This document shows, piece after piece, positions 21,612 to 33,618 of a stretch of 64,000 nucleotides of DNA. This DNA is from Pleurodeles waltl (Eukaryota; Chordata; Amphibia; Caudata; Salamandridae). The stretch is from NCBI RefSeq assembly GCF_031143425.1, contig NC_090448.1:333076177-333140176 (forward strand). Reading direction: 5' to 3'. Each line of letters opens with the position of its first letter. Within the stretch, counting starts at the first letter, position 1. The notes beneath the pieces were generated by a model, which saw only the letters and a list, made by a program, of their open reading frames with translations, was not told where the DNA came from and ran no database searches. Made by a program: the position numbers and the translations under genes.

Positions 21612-21778
21612 CGCCCTCCCACCTCCCCGGCAGCCTGTAGCCGTTATAAGTTGGTTCAAAACTGTAAAAACTGTAAAACTTGTAAATTTGTAAATATACT
21701 TTTTAAGGTACATACATACTTACTCCATTGCATGGGCACAATTACTATATTCACTATTCCTACCTCACCCTCTGCGGG

Positions 21779-21985
21779 GAAAACAATCTAAAATGGAGTC
21801 GACGCCCATGCGCAATGGAGCCGAAAGGGAGGAGTCCCTCGGTCTCGTGACTCGAAAAGACTTCTTCGAAGAAAAACAACTTGTAACACTCCGAGCCCAA
21901 CACTAGATGGCAGGATAATGCACAGCATGTGAATCTGCAGCGTCTCATGCCACGAACAGATGTACACTGGGTAAGTGACATTTTC
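21779..21985 (+). repeat. DIRS B right inverted terminal repeat
   Basis: Mirrors the left ITR and ends in the same GGGTAAGTGACATTTTC tail as copy A. It abuts a TA repeat. Confidence 0.87.
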
Positions 21986-22010
21986 CATATATATATATAT
22001 ATATATATAT
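21986..22010. repeat. TA dinucleotide tract at right edge of DIRS B
   Basis: CATATATAT... directly after the element terminus; partner of the tract at 16140-16158. Together they suggest insertion into one TA microsatellite. Confidence 0.85.
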
Positions 22011-24916
22011 CTGTCTGTACATCACTATACATAGGGATGAAATCTGTACCAGAAGGACAGGAAGTTTTCAGGCATGATGTGAAACTGCCAGTGATTACAG
22101 AGGCCCATGAACTGAAACTAGACCAAAGTATATTACTAAAGAGGATACAAAAATATTTTTTAAAAATCTCCTACTAGTAATGGCTGTACCAGGCTACTAG
22201 AGGTTTGGAGTCCTTCTGGTGACACCTCACAGAGTTGTGTAATTAATTGCTTAACACTTGCTTGATTACTCATTAGATGGAGGAAACTGACCTAGCCATG
22301 GTTCCCTGTGAACCTAAGCCCCATGGCATATGGGCTTCACACTGTCCGAAGGCGTCTCTTGAGTTAGTCGTATTCTAATTACTGGTGAACAGTTACCCTA
22401 TTGGATTCATTCCAATTTCAGAAAGTATTTGAAATAGACAAAGATACATAGGTGAAGTGTACCAGTGTTTCCTCTCCCCTTAGACACTGAAAACCGTTTC
22501 AGTAGGGCAGATTTGGATTTTAATGTTCTATTACTGACTAGAATTGACCTGGGAGTTAAAATGCTGAAACTCGTATAGGCAACCCACACACATCTGGGCG
22601 AAGATGCTTGTGAACCGGAATAGATCAGATGAATTCAAATTGGAGGGCGAGGGTCGTGGCAGGGATGCCTGCTCTTATCACTGTTAACTGATTCGGAAAA
22701 TGCCATCCTGCTAGAGGTGGTTTTACTGAGATTTCCTATTGTCTCAGTTTTAAAATAAACCTTGAAAAGTCTGAAATGCTAAACCTGACTTTGAACGGTG
22801 GGTTACTTACACAAACCATCAGTCTTCTATGGATCACCTGTTTTTAAAACAAAAATAATAATTGACATGAGCGTGATCTCCGTGCAAGCCATGAGATCTT
22901 TGTTCAATCTACAGTTGGCAACTCTGCAAAGCAAGAGTTAAAGATAAATATTGTTAGGAAAGGTGAATTGGATCTCCTACTACTAATAAAAAACAATCCA
23001 AGAACAAAAACTACCCTAACTAACTAGTCACATTGACATGCTAGTGAATAATACAGAAACATTTCTTGGAAAATAGACACAAGGAATACCTACTAATATC
23101 CTTGAAATATCAACACATAAACCTGGTTTTAGACTCCTATTTTACTTTAAGACAACCGTACATCTGCTGAATGTTAGCAGGCTCTGTAAAAATGAAATTA
23201 TTAAGATTCAGATTATTGTATATACATCAGTCTTCCAGTTTGATTGATCATGGAATATCTGCTGCACTGATAAAACTGGATGCAGGCTCTGTGGCCTAAA
23301 GGAAGCAAAGTCCAAAATTACTATATTTACAAAAGAAATACCTACGGGAACCTTTTCGAGAACCTGACATGAGGATAGTGGATGAAGCCATTAAACTGTG
23401 TTTTAATGCACAATCCAATTCTTTTATTAGTAAACTCATAAAATGCCTTCACCAAGCATATTTTCATGTTAAGCTACTAAGATATTGTAGCTCCAACCCA
23501 TCTGTTTTTTACTTTTAATGTGGTATTTTGTCTGGTATCTTAATCACTATTGTGCATTCAATATCCCTTTAAGGAGGGCATCAGATTTTATATTTTGGGT
23601 TATTGTAATCATTGATTAATACAATAAACATATTGAACAATTATTTTCACATCCTGGTTTATTGACACCCATAAGCTTGTATAGATTGTTTTTACATACA
23701 TAAGATCTGTCTTACAAACAGCGCAAGGACGTGTATGATTTTGGGACCTCATTGGCCATAAGTGGCAAAATGGGAGGAGGTGCTTGGTGGTGGTGATAGA
23801 CCTCTTGTAATGACTAGGTAGATCTATAAATATTACGATGTGAATAACTCAAAAGATAGTTCTATCAAATTTTCATTATCTGGTACATGAACCTAAGGAA
23901 TCTGATAACTGTATTGTAATGCTGTTGGGGAATGAGACAGAGAATATGGGTGGAAGAGGGATACCTTTCACATAGTGTTCCTGCCCTCGACTAATGCACT
24001 GTTAGGGGGAAGTCATCAAGCATATTAAAAATATAATGCATTGCCTAATCACTGGGAACCCTTCACTGCTGATCATAGGCCTTAGGGACCAATTGTGGAA
24101 GCCGTAAAAGGGCATCACAGGGTATGGTCTTCAATATGATGGCTGCCAAGTTGGAGATCACTTGTCACTGCGAGAGAAACAAGCCTTCTTCAATGGGGGC
24201 CTGGGAGCAGAGTGTTTGGAACATCCTGGCAGCATGTCTACCTAGATACATCCTGATACACATATCTGAAATCGTTGGCAAGATTTGACATCCCTTTTTA
24301 GTTGCACTGAGGGAGAATGCACAGGAACTGTTTTGCGAAAGGGCACTGAGTGATGAGGTCTTCAGACTTTGACATTCCAGAAATTCTGCACTAACCTGAG
24401 AATACTCTTATCCCACAATCTGGATTGTACTAAAAACTCCCTTATAATGGATAAGTGTTGTCGTATTGTTTTTTTTCTTTTGGTGGGGTGGTAGGGACGG
24501 GTCTGAGCGGCGTTGGTGGCTTGGATAAATGGATATATGACCAAACTTTAACTGTGCAAGGAGGCTGCAGCAAAGTGAGGTGTTGTATAAGGTTTCCCAA
24601 GTACTTTGTCGACTTCCCCAAAAACACCATAAATGCTTTGGAAAAACAGATTTAAGCACTACAGCAAAGTATATGTCAGAAGGTAAAGTACCACATTTTA
24701 ACTACATTGTTTAACAAAACAGTAAATCTTTATTGACCAATGAAATATACAGTTCTTTAGTGTCAATTACTTTTGCTCCTTTGGCCGTAATCTACTGAGC
24801 AATTGATCATAAAGAATGCTAACAATAAGGTTATGTGTCAGCCTTACAAATATTTGACAACTTTAAATAATTTCAAAACAGACTTTATTTTTTGTAATCC
24901 TTATTATCTTTTCTAG
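22011..24916. other. Intronic stretch, mostly unrecognised
   Basis: Apart from the L1-like scrap near 22.7 kb I see no gene or structured repeat. Several short minus-strand frames at 24.4-24.6 kb are unsupported. The 3' end provides the polypyrimidine tract and AG (TTATCTTTTCTAG) for the exon at 24917. Confidence 0.5.
22655..22800 (+). pseudogene. L1-like reverse transcriptase scrap
   Basis: On the + strand, WQGCLLLSLL followed by SFKINLEKSEMLNL resembles two RT blocks of L1-type ORF2 (RQGCPLSPLLF and the SGYKIN..KSE region), with the catalytic YADD block between them missing or lost. No frame stays open. The rest of the region to 24900 may hold further LINE decay, but I could not align it by eye. 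Confidence 0.4.
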
Positions 24917-24984
24917 TCTTGGGCAGCAGGAGACATAGTCAGCTGTCTCATTGACCTGGATGAAGGGAACATTTCATTTTGCCT
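24917..24984 (+). CDS. RNF123: RNF123 exon (SPRY domain part 1)
   Basis: This 68-nt exon is bounded by a pyrimidine-rich tract with AG upstream and GTAAGT downstream. It reads SWAAGDIVSCLIDLDEG and then NISFC in frame, with two bases of the next Leu codon at its end. This is the core strand region of the SPRY domain of RNF123 (KPC1), the catalytic subunit of the Kip1 ubiquitination-promoting E3 ligase, where the SPRY domain serves in protein contacts. The phase (2) fits exon 39784-39909 exactly. The preceding exon is not in the window, so the upstream intron exceeds 24.9 kb. Identification is from family knowledge and from the in-frame continuation across three exons. Confidence 0.9.
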
Positions 24985-27900
24985 GTAAGTCTATTCATAA
25001 CTTTCTTTTGGTAGCAGACTTGTTACATTAGCATTTTCTTAAGGTGCAGATTGTCAACTATATTATCCTTGTAGTGGAAAGGGAATGTATGATTTTCAGC
25101 TACAAAAATAACTTTGGGAATATTCTTCAATGCAACTTCCATCATCAGAAACTTATATATGCTGTGGAGCACGATTAGCCTCTGTATAGTGTAACTTACT
25201 AACAACTATTTATAAGTGTTAATGTTTGTCCATCTTCTTCAGAGGTAGAACAAGAACAGGTGACACATTTGTCCAATAATTTAGCCCAAACGATTACCTA
25301 AAACGTTTTAGTTGGAGTATTTTTGAAGCTTAAATTAGTGCTGTTAGTCCCAAAGCTGATGAACAAGGACAATGTCTAAATTCAAGAAAATGTTGTATAA
25401 TTAACTTGTTTATTCATCAGTGGTAATCCTTGAAAGTGAGACTACTCCAGAAGAGGAGGCAGACATCCTCTAAATGGGCCAGATCGAACTATTGAATCTT
25501 CTTTTACCTAATAAATGGAGCATAATTACAGTAATATATTTTTAGCAATGCTCAAAAAGAGTTATTATTGTAGTTTAATGAAAAAACAAGCTGCAAAACA
25601 TAATGCATTTGTGTTATGGCTTACCCCAGAGCCCCAGACAGAAAACCGCATGAGAGTGCTAAACGTTATGCTGTCAACCACCTCATAAGATGAACATGAA
25701 ATCAATTTTAGACTCTAACTTACGTTGATGCCAATATGAAAGGATTTTTTAGTCCACCTGTTCTCTTGCTATCAGTCTATAAGTAGTCTGACAAGGGTCT
25801 GTTTTTTAAGTAGCCCTGCTAAATTAGTGTCCCTTTAAAAACAAGAAACATGATTAATAGAAATGGTCTTACTCATCAGTGTTATGGAAACTCAGAAGTA
25901 GGGAACAAGGTAACTTTGTGTTTGTCAAAGAATGTTTTCCACAATTTGAGTGACATTTAGGATATTAGAAATATATCTACCCCCGGGTTACATCTTTACT
26001 ATAATATTTCTCAAGTTCTCCAGATTCCAGTTTAAAGATGTGATGTAACCATTGTTATTCTACTTTTAGGATCAATAATCTTTTATTGAAACATAACCTG
26101 TGAGGCCTAATGAATAATCGATTATTTGGGGGGTTGGGGGGCGCTGACACAATATGCTAGTGTGGAACTTGGGTATTTTGATAAATAAAAACAGTGGTTC
26201 TGTTCGCTTCTTGGGACATATTAATGTATTTTCTGTTTTGGGACAGCAATTTTTATATTTGGTAAACAATCAGAAGCATTCAGTAAAACCGTTGGTACAG
26301 TCTGTAGTGAACAATGGTATTTAAATGTGTGTTGAATTTGGAATCATTTAATTATCAAGTGTATAGTGCCAAGTGACCACTAACATTCAAATAAACACAG
26401 TTTAAAAATAATTAGCATCCATAGCTTGACATTATAAGGATCAGGGAAATATATTGTATTACAACGTCCTAAATAAAACAGTTCTTCAAGACTCTGGTCA
26501 ACAGGTTTAATCCCTAGACTACTTACCCTAAGAAGGAGAATTCCATTCTACATTTTTCAGGAAAGCACATTCGTTTAGAGGCTTCTAACTATATTGAAGA
26601 ATACTTAACCTTTTGTTTGCCAGGCTGCCCTTGACAGCAAAATAATCTTAATGATGTTTGGTATTCATATGTCTTTTAAACATTGTGACTGTTCTCTATT
26701 ACACACAGTTTATCACATCACATTTGTTATTGAAAATGTACTTTAGCAGTTGAAGAATGCTTGATTGACTATTCAATTGTCAAGCAGAGGCAATGTCAAC
26801 AGACTGTCTATTGCAAGGAATAAGCACTTCACAAATGCAATCCTAAAGCAGCTAGCAAACAGCATTTCCAACACCAGCAAGTTCACTTTTGGCAGTGTCC
26901 TGAAAATTCTGTTGTCTCCTGTTGGCAATGATTAATTTTGTAATAGTGCCAAATAGTCAACTGTTTGCCCAATTCCTAATACCTGGAAGTTAGGATGCTA
27001 ACTCCTTCTCAGAGCTCAAGTTCCGCAAAGATGAGGCTGTAGCAATAACATTTTCTTTCTGTTGACATTCCTTAGTTTTTCCAGATATGTGTGTGTGATA
27101 TCTGTGTATTTTTAGTAACTTGTCATAGTATCTCTGACTTTGTTGAGCAAATCACTAGTGTGGCCAAGGCACATTATCACAAGTAAGAGAGTTGCCAAAA
27201 CGTCAACTTGGACTCATGTGCAGTGTACACAGGGAGGAACCCTTACCCGATTTGGTAAAGGATTCCCTTCTTAATGAAACAGGAAAGAGAATGCTTTTCT
27301 TCAATTGTTTGTGCTGTGCAGTGTCTTGCGACTACTTCCTCCTTTCTTTTTTCCTTCTCCTCTTAATCCCTTGCGTACAAGTACATAATTGATGTTCAGA
27401 AGTTTGTTAGATTGGGGTGAAATGAAAGGAGTGAGTACTGACAAAAAAGAATGGTATTGAACAGAAACTAACTAAGCAGTCAGCCAGTAAGAACCTAAAT
27501 AAGGTTCTGCTTCAGCCAGCACTTATGAGTGGAATGACAGAGTTGGCACTTGAGATGCGCGTAGAATCTTCAATAAGGATGGATGTTCTTTTATATTAAA
27601 AAAAATAAAGATAACCTGTGTTCAACTCAGGGGAACTGAGTAGATCCCTGTAAATGTTAGATTTAAATCTGTTTTATTCATCATGGGAAAAGGTCAGCTT
27701 GCATACAATAAAACCATATTGTTGCACTTGAATAACAGCACCCTACCATTATAACAAACTCTAGAATGGCAGTTATTTGATAATCGAGTAGCTTTGCTGT
27801 ATTACCTCCAAATAACTCCTCACAGTATACTAAAGTGGACTCAATACAGGAGAAAAGAAGACAACAGAGAGACAAAGAAGAGAAAAAATGTAAACATCAT

Positions 27901-29206
27901 TACCAACAGTCCTGGAATCAAGCTGCCCACTACCCCAAGAAAAGGGACTTAGCCATCCTTAACTACCCCTATACTAGAGCACCTCCAAAAGCATACATAG
28001 GTGACTCAGTATACTATCATCCCCTGTCTGCCTTAAGATTGTTCAAAACAACACTTGCAGGCTCCTCTGGAGAGAGCACGTATTGCATTCCTTGTAGTTG
28101 GACCCCCTGATGTCACTGTACCTTATCCGTTGTCTCCTTCTGTGTCCCTTCAATGCCCTCCATCTTGGTAATAGTGTCTATGTTCAGAACTATCAAGGAC
28201 TGGAGCCTCTGTTCCTGTAGGTGTACAGTCTTTATCAGCACTCTCACAATTTCTCCTCTACACACTGCGGACATCAGAGTGACCAGCACTGCCCCCCCCC
28301 CCCCCCACACACACACACTGTTATATTGCTGCTGCAAACCTCAAAGACAAGCTGACTCTTTGTTCACCAGTTTTTGTGTTGTCACAACCTCAGGTCCCAA
28401 CAAGTCTCCCAGCATCTCACCTTGTCCTCCAGTGCCTCAGCAAGAGTTTGTGCAGCAACTACTACACTAGTGAGTCCTGGTGCAGACTCTCAGATTGTTC
28501 AGGCTTGACATCCATCATAGTGAGGCCCTCAGTTTTGCTGGTCTTAAAGCATATCCTGCATCACAGCAGACATCTCTTATGAGGGGCATTCAGAGTTTGG
28601 ATCTTCTATTGTCCATGCATTGCCACGGTTCAACACTCTGGCAGGCCATCTAATGTCACCTAAATGGCCTTGCTGCCAGCCAACTAACCCAGATGTGATG
28701 ACATCCAGCTGTACATGGCACTTGCTTGCTGGCATTGGTTCCTGTTCTCCCTTGCTTAGATGCTAGTCCAGAGCTCTTCATCAGTCTTTATCAACAAAAT
28801 CAACATCAGCTAGATTTGGTGTCACCTCCTAAATATTTGCGGTTTATGACTGTTGGTTGTCCATGACCTTTACAACTTTTAGGAAGAGGGAAGAGACAAT
28901 ATTCCTGGCAAATGCCAGTAAGGGTACTCAAAAATGAACCCTCGCTCCTACTTCAGGTAACTCCTCTAATGGGGAGCAATGTCCCCAAGGGATCCTCCTC
29001 CATAAAACCCTATAGGAAGGAGAATGCAGTCAGAAGAGGAAGAAAGTAATGGTCTTCCTCTCCTGACTGTTTGAAGACTTGTTTGTGTTGTTCCCCTACG
29101 TTTGTCTTTTCCCTTTATTGGAGCTGATCCCGGTCTCTAAAAGATTAAACAGGAGTTTCCAGCCCCACCTGCTAATTCTTCACAGGTCAAGGCCTTTCAA
29201 TAGTTC
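24985..29206. other. RNF123 intron, left part, no gene seen
   Basis: AT-rich intron sequence with no recognised coding domain. The stretch 28.0-29.2 kb may belong to an old DIRS relic interrupted by the Gypsy insertion, since a relic continues after 35385, but this part shows no secure motif. Confidence 0.5.
28292..28318. repeat. C15 and CA tract
   Basis: Fifteen C followed by an ACACAC repeat. Simple-sequence tract, liable to length error. Confidence 0.85.
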
Positions 29207-30120
29207 TGTCGCGGTTTTCAATGGTCTTACCGTCGCAGCTGAGAGGTGTAGGGGAACGGTCCTTGTTCCGACGGGTTCTGCTCTGGCCGAGGTAGGGGCG
29301 ACCCCTTCCGGTAGCCACGGTGCTGTTTGGTATGAGTGAACCACTACAGTCCGTGCCCTCCAGAAGGAGTCCCAGAGGAAAAACCCCAGTAGGGTAAAAA
29401 ACCTCCACAGGAACTCCCTGAAATGAGAAGGAGGACACCAGGGTATTAGGACCGTAGATCAGGAAGGCAGGGAAAACAAGGCAGATCAGGAACAGACACG
29501 ATGCGCAGAAGGAGATCAAATAGGAGCGTGACTACCACCAAGAAGTGTTGCAACGCAATGGACAAGCAGTTGAAATCCCTTTATATACCCCTAGACAGGA
29601 AGTAGAAAACAGGAAGTAGAAATGCCACCATCTTGGATTGGGGAAAAGAAAACAATAGTGAATCAGAAATGTGCGTCTAACAATGCATGCTGGGCAGAGA
29701 GGAAGAGGTCAGCATGCTGGGAAGAAAAAGGGAAAGTATAAAGTGCTCCTTGTGTAAGGGTTCGGTTTTGTTCTCAGGATATCGGTAGGTGGTAAGTGAA
29801 CATGCAAGTAAATAAACGGTTAAGCGCATAATGCGCTGTATGTTGCCATGTAGCGTCTGCCTTTATGGCCGAACTTAAAATAAGGGAAGCGGCGAGTGCC
29901 GTGACCCGTAAACCGGCTCCTAGGAGCCTCCATGGCTCTTGCCTGAGCCGCGGCATCCCCCGCGACCCAGGCGTCAGCCGCGGTGTTCACCGTGACCCGA
30001 GCGCCGGCCGCGGCGCTCTCCGCGACCCGGGTGTCGGCCGTGGTGAAATTGACGTGCCGCACCGCGGCACCCTGAGCCCGCGGCCGCGGTGAGCACCGCG
30101 GCGAGGGCCGCGGCATAACA
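29207..30120 (-). repeat. Gypsy 3' LTR
   Basis: TG...CA type on the minus strand (TGTTATGCCGCGG to CCGCGACA). The U3 side (29930-30120) is very GC- and CpG-rich and contains about three 30-bp repeat units. A TATATAAAG box lies on the minus strand near 29587, as in the 5' LTR. The pol frame reads into this LTR up to 29820. Confidence 0.92.
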
Positions 30121-31533
30121 GTATGCCCCCTCCCCGAGGCCCCGGGTTTGTGAGGGAAGAGCCGAAAAAAGCGGCGGATCAAAAGAGGAGCATGAACTGA
30201 GGAGGCATCTTCCCAGGAACACTCACTCATAGGGTATCCCTTCCAATGAATAAGATATTGGAGGTGCCCATGAAAAAACCGAGAGTCACAGATCTCTTGA
30301 ACTTCGTACTCAGGCACGTTATCAACCAACAGAGGAGGGGGACAGGGCAACTGCCTATGAAAAGGATCAGGACGGTAGGGTTTCAGTTGCGAGACATGGA
30401 ATACCGGGTGGATCTTCCACGTCCGAGGTAGGCGAAGACGTACAGACACTTGGTTGATCTTCTTGAGGATTAGAAAGGGACCATAAAAGCGGGGTTTGAA
30501 TTTGTTTTGAGTGAGTCGGAGAGGTAGGAATCTAGAGGAGAGCCAGACCTTATCATGGACCTGATATGGAGGAGCCGCACAGCGTCTCCTATCTGCTATC
30601 TTCTTCATGCGGAACTTGGTGGCCACAAGGTTAGAATGGATAATTCGTTGTATGCCTCGTAGCTGTCGAATGTAGGAGGAGATAGCAGGAAGATTGGAGT
30701 TCTCTCTCAGGGGAGTTGGGAAGGCCCTGGGATGGAAACCGTAGGAGCCATAAAAAGGAGAGACTTTTGAGGCACTATGTAGAGAATTGTTATAGGAGAA
30801 TTCTGCAAGCGGTAAGTAGGGGGCCCAATTACTTTGTGTAGCATTGCAGAAGCTACGTAAGTACTGTTCGAGACCCTGATTGAGTCGTTCCGTTTGTCCA
30901 TTAGTTTGAGGGTGGAACCCGGATGATAAGGCCACCTTGATCCCCAAGGTCTTACAGAATTGATTCCAGAATCGGGAGATATATTGAGGACCCCTGTCCG
31001 ATATAATGACCTGAGGTAACCCATGAAGCCGAAAGATTTCTTGAGTAAAGATCTGACCTAATTCTTTTGCCGTTGGTAACTTTCTTAAGGCTGTGAAGTG
31101 GGCCATCTTGGTGAAGGAGTCCACAGTTACCATTATGACGTGATTTCCCATTGAGGAAGGTAATGCGCACATAAAATCGGTGGATATGGTATGCCATGGG
31201 CCTGGGGGAACAGGTAGTGGGTGAAGTAATCCCGCAGGTCTAGGGGTGTCTTGGCTTGAGCACATATAGGACAGGATAACACATATGCCTCAGTGTCCGC
31301 CTTGAGAGTTGGCCACCAGAAGGAGCGAAGCAAAAGATCTTGAGTGGCTTTCATTCCTCGATGACCTGCGATCGGGGAATCGTGGCACATTTGTAAGGCT
31401 TCGGTTTGCACTGCTTTAGTGGGTAAAAACAGGGCTTTATCATGATAATAATAATCATTATCTGTGTGCAGCTGCGGACGTAACTTATTTAGTTCTGTTT
31501 CGTGTAGACGGGCATATTCGGACTTGACTTGAT
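29820..31533 (-). pseudogene. Gypsy integrase-chromodomain region
   Basis: The integrase inserts the DNA copy; the chromodomain can steer it to modified histones. The HHCC zinc-binding part lies at about 31400-31260 (H...H...CPIC). The catalytic core follows at about 31220-30750 with STDFMCALP (Asp), IISDRGPQY (Asp) and NGQTERLNQ (Glu). The chromodomain lies at about 30250-30170 (EYEVQEI...YLIHWKGYP...SWED). The region is separated from RT-RNase H by a frameshift at an A8 run (31536-31543), and a second shift near 31250 splits the zinc-binding part from the core. The last frame has no stop before the LTR. It crosses the polypurine tract and continues about 100 codons into the LTR, ending at 29820. 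Confidence 0.88.
30121..30138 (-). promoter_or_regulatory. Gypsy polypurine tract
   Basis: On the minus strand CTCGGGGAGGGGGCATAC lies directly next to the 3' LTR, the expected site of plus-strand DNA priming. Confidence 0.75.
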
Positions 31534-33618
31534 CTAAAAAAAAGTCTGTGCTACCCCTATGATTTTATTGTTGTCAAATAAGTTCTGAACCGCGGAATCA
31601 CCGCACCCAGGATAACGTCGGGACAGGGCATCCGCCAGGATGTTCTGAGAACCAGGGATGTAGGTGATACAGAAATCATATTGGCTGAAGAAGAAGGCCC
31701 ATCGAGCCTGCCGGCTATTTTGGCACTGGAAATTTCTTAAGCACTGTAGATTTCTGTGATCAGTCCGGGCTTCAAAGGGCTCCTTTGATCCCATCAAAAA
31801 GTGTCTCCATTCGGTGCACGTGACCTTTAAGGCGAGTAATTCGCGTTCTAGCACGGAATAATTTCGCTCAGAATCAGATAGAATGTGTGATAGATAAAAT
31901 ACAGGGTGTTCTAGGTCATCATCGTCTTGTTTTTGTAACAAGGCAGCCCCAATGGCTCTTTCTGAGGCGTCTGTGACAACAATGAATTGTTTGCTGGTGT
32001 CTGGGTGTCGAAGAATAGGAGCTTGAATAAAGGCTTTCTTTAAGTCCTGAAAAGCTGACTCAGCGTCTGGTGTCCAACAAAAACCTTTCTTTAGATGTTC
32101 CTTTTTGAGGGTTTGAGTAATGAAGCTGGTCCTCTGGGCAAAGTCTGCTATGAACTGTCGGTAGAAGTTGGCTAGTCCCAGAAAACATTGAGTCTCCTTG
32201 ATGGAAGAAGGAGATGGACAATTCAATATAGCCTGTACTTTGTCTGAGTCCATGGCAACTCCGGTTTGGTCTATACAGTATCCCAAGTATTTTACTTCTA
32301 TCTGATCAAACTCGCATTTTTCAGGCTTACAGAACAAATGATGTTGTCGGAGTCTCTCTAAGACTTGGCGAACGTGCTTGGAATGTTCCTCTGGATGAAC
32401 CGAATAAATTAGGATATCGTCAAGATACACTACCACTGTTTGTTGCAAAAGATCAGAAAAGATAGAATCCATGAATCTTTGAAAGATGGACGGGGCATTA
32501 GTGAGTCCGAAGGGCATTACTCTATATTCGTAGTGACCAAAAGGTGTTCTAAAGGCGGTCTTCCACTCATCACCTTCTCTGATTCTTAGTAGATGATAGG
32601 CTCCTCGGAGATCCAGCTTGGTGAATCTCTTGGCTCCTCTGACTGCTTCTAAGATGTCCTTGATGAGGGGTAACGGATACCGGTCTTTGATAGTGATCCT
32701 GTTTAACCCTCTGAAATCGATACAGGGATGCAGATCTTTGGTTTTCTTTGGTACAAAGAAAAGAGGAGCCCCGGCGGGTGAAGAGGAGGGAGTTATCAAC
32801 CCACTTTGTAGATTCTCATCTAGGTACTCCTTCAAAACTTGTTTCTCTGGTTCTGTGAGGGAGTACATCCGCCCAAAAGGAACTACGGTGTCTGGTTCTA
32901 AAGGAATGGCACAGTCGTATTCTCTGTGGGGTGGCAATTCAGGTCTTTCTGGCTTCTGGAATACATCAATATAGTCCTGATAATGTCTGGGAACTCCCTG
33001 TAGGACATTAATGGATCCTCCCACCTGAGAAGGTGCTGTTGAGAGACTTTTTGGGGACCAATAATCCCCGGCCGGATAGCAGTGGTGTTGACAAAAATGG
33101 GAGGATAACGAAATGGTTTTTGTTTCCCAGTTGATGTAAGGATTGTGCTGTGTAAGCCATGGAATTCCCAGGATCATGACATGGTGTGGTGATGAGATTA
33201 AGTCAAACGAGAGAATTTCCTGATGTTTACCAAACTGTAAACAGAAGGTAGGGGTGGTGTATTGTACAGGTCCAGAGGCCAAGAGTGACCCATCAACGGT
33301 ATGTACCTGTTCTGGTACTTCTTTGGGTATTTGTGTTATCTGTCGTTCTTTGGCCCAGGTTTCATCTAAATAGAGGCCACTGGCTCCGCAGTCCAACAAG
33401 GCCAAAGTTCTTGCTTTGCGGCCATCAGTTAAATGGAGGGTAACTGGTAAGAGAAAAAGAGCAGTTCCTTCCTCCCTGGAAGAGCAAATAGAAGGTATAT
33501 CACGATATCCCGTCCTCACCCTTCTTACTGGGGACGGGAGTTGGCGTTTCCCAAGGGCTTGGTTGGACGAATGGGGCAGGCGCGAATTAGGTGACCAGCT
33601 GCACCACAATATAGGCAA
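31534..33618 (-). pseudogene. Gypsy protease-RT-RNase H region
   Basis: This 694-codon open stretch follows gag in an overlapping frame. Protease: LALLDCGASGLY, with DCG in place of the usual D-S/T-G. RT: LDLRGAYHLLRI, VMPFGLTNAPSIFQ and catalytic YLDDILIYS. RNase H: VVTDASERAIGAALLQ, then RNYSVLERELLALK, TDHRNLQCL and NILADALSRR. The frame ends at the A8 run 31536-31543, where one base more or less would continue into integrase. This copy therefore cannot make full-length pol without frameshifting. The overlap with gag (33525-33618) suggests gag-pol fusion by frameshift in the parent element. Confidence 0.9.

Larger units (their letters stand above)
16159..21985 (+). mobile_element. DIRS-like retrotransposon, copy B (full length, inactivated)
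   Basis: Same organisation as copy A: left ITR 16159-16338, gag, RT-RNase H-methyltransferase-like, tyrosine recombinase, internal complementary region 21510-21611 and right ITR 21779-21985. Frameshifts and stops occur in every gene. They include TAA early in gag, a tandem 14-bp duplication at about 19665-19692 that shifts RNase H, TAG at 20159-20161, and a shift in an A run near 20600. It is flanked by TA repeats on both sides. It is related to A but clearly diverged. Confidence 0.92.

Noticed and set aside
24362..24659. Cluster of minus-strand short frames at 24.4-24.6 kb
   Set aside because: Thought of as LINE-derived, but no RT or endonuclease motif could be read.
27835..28110. 91-codon lysine/glutamine-rich frame
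   Set aside because: No similarity recognised, no splice or element context; treated as chance.
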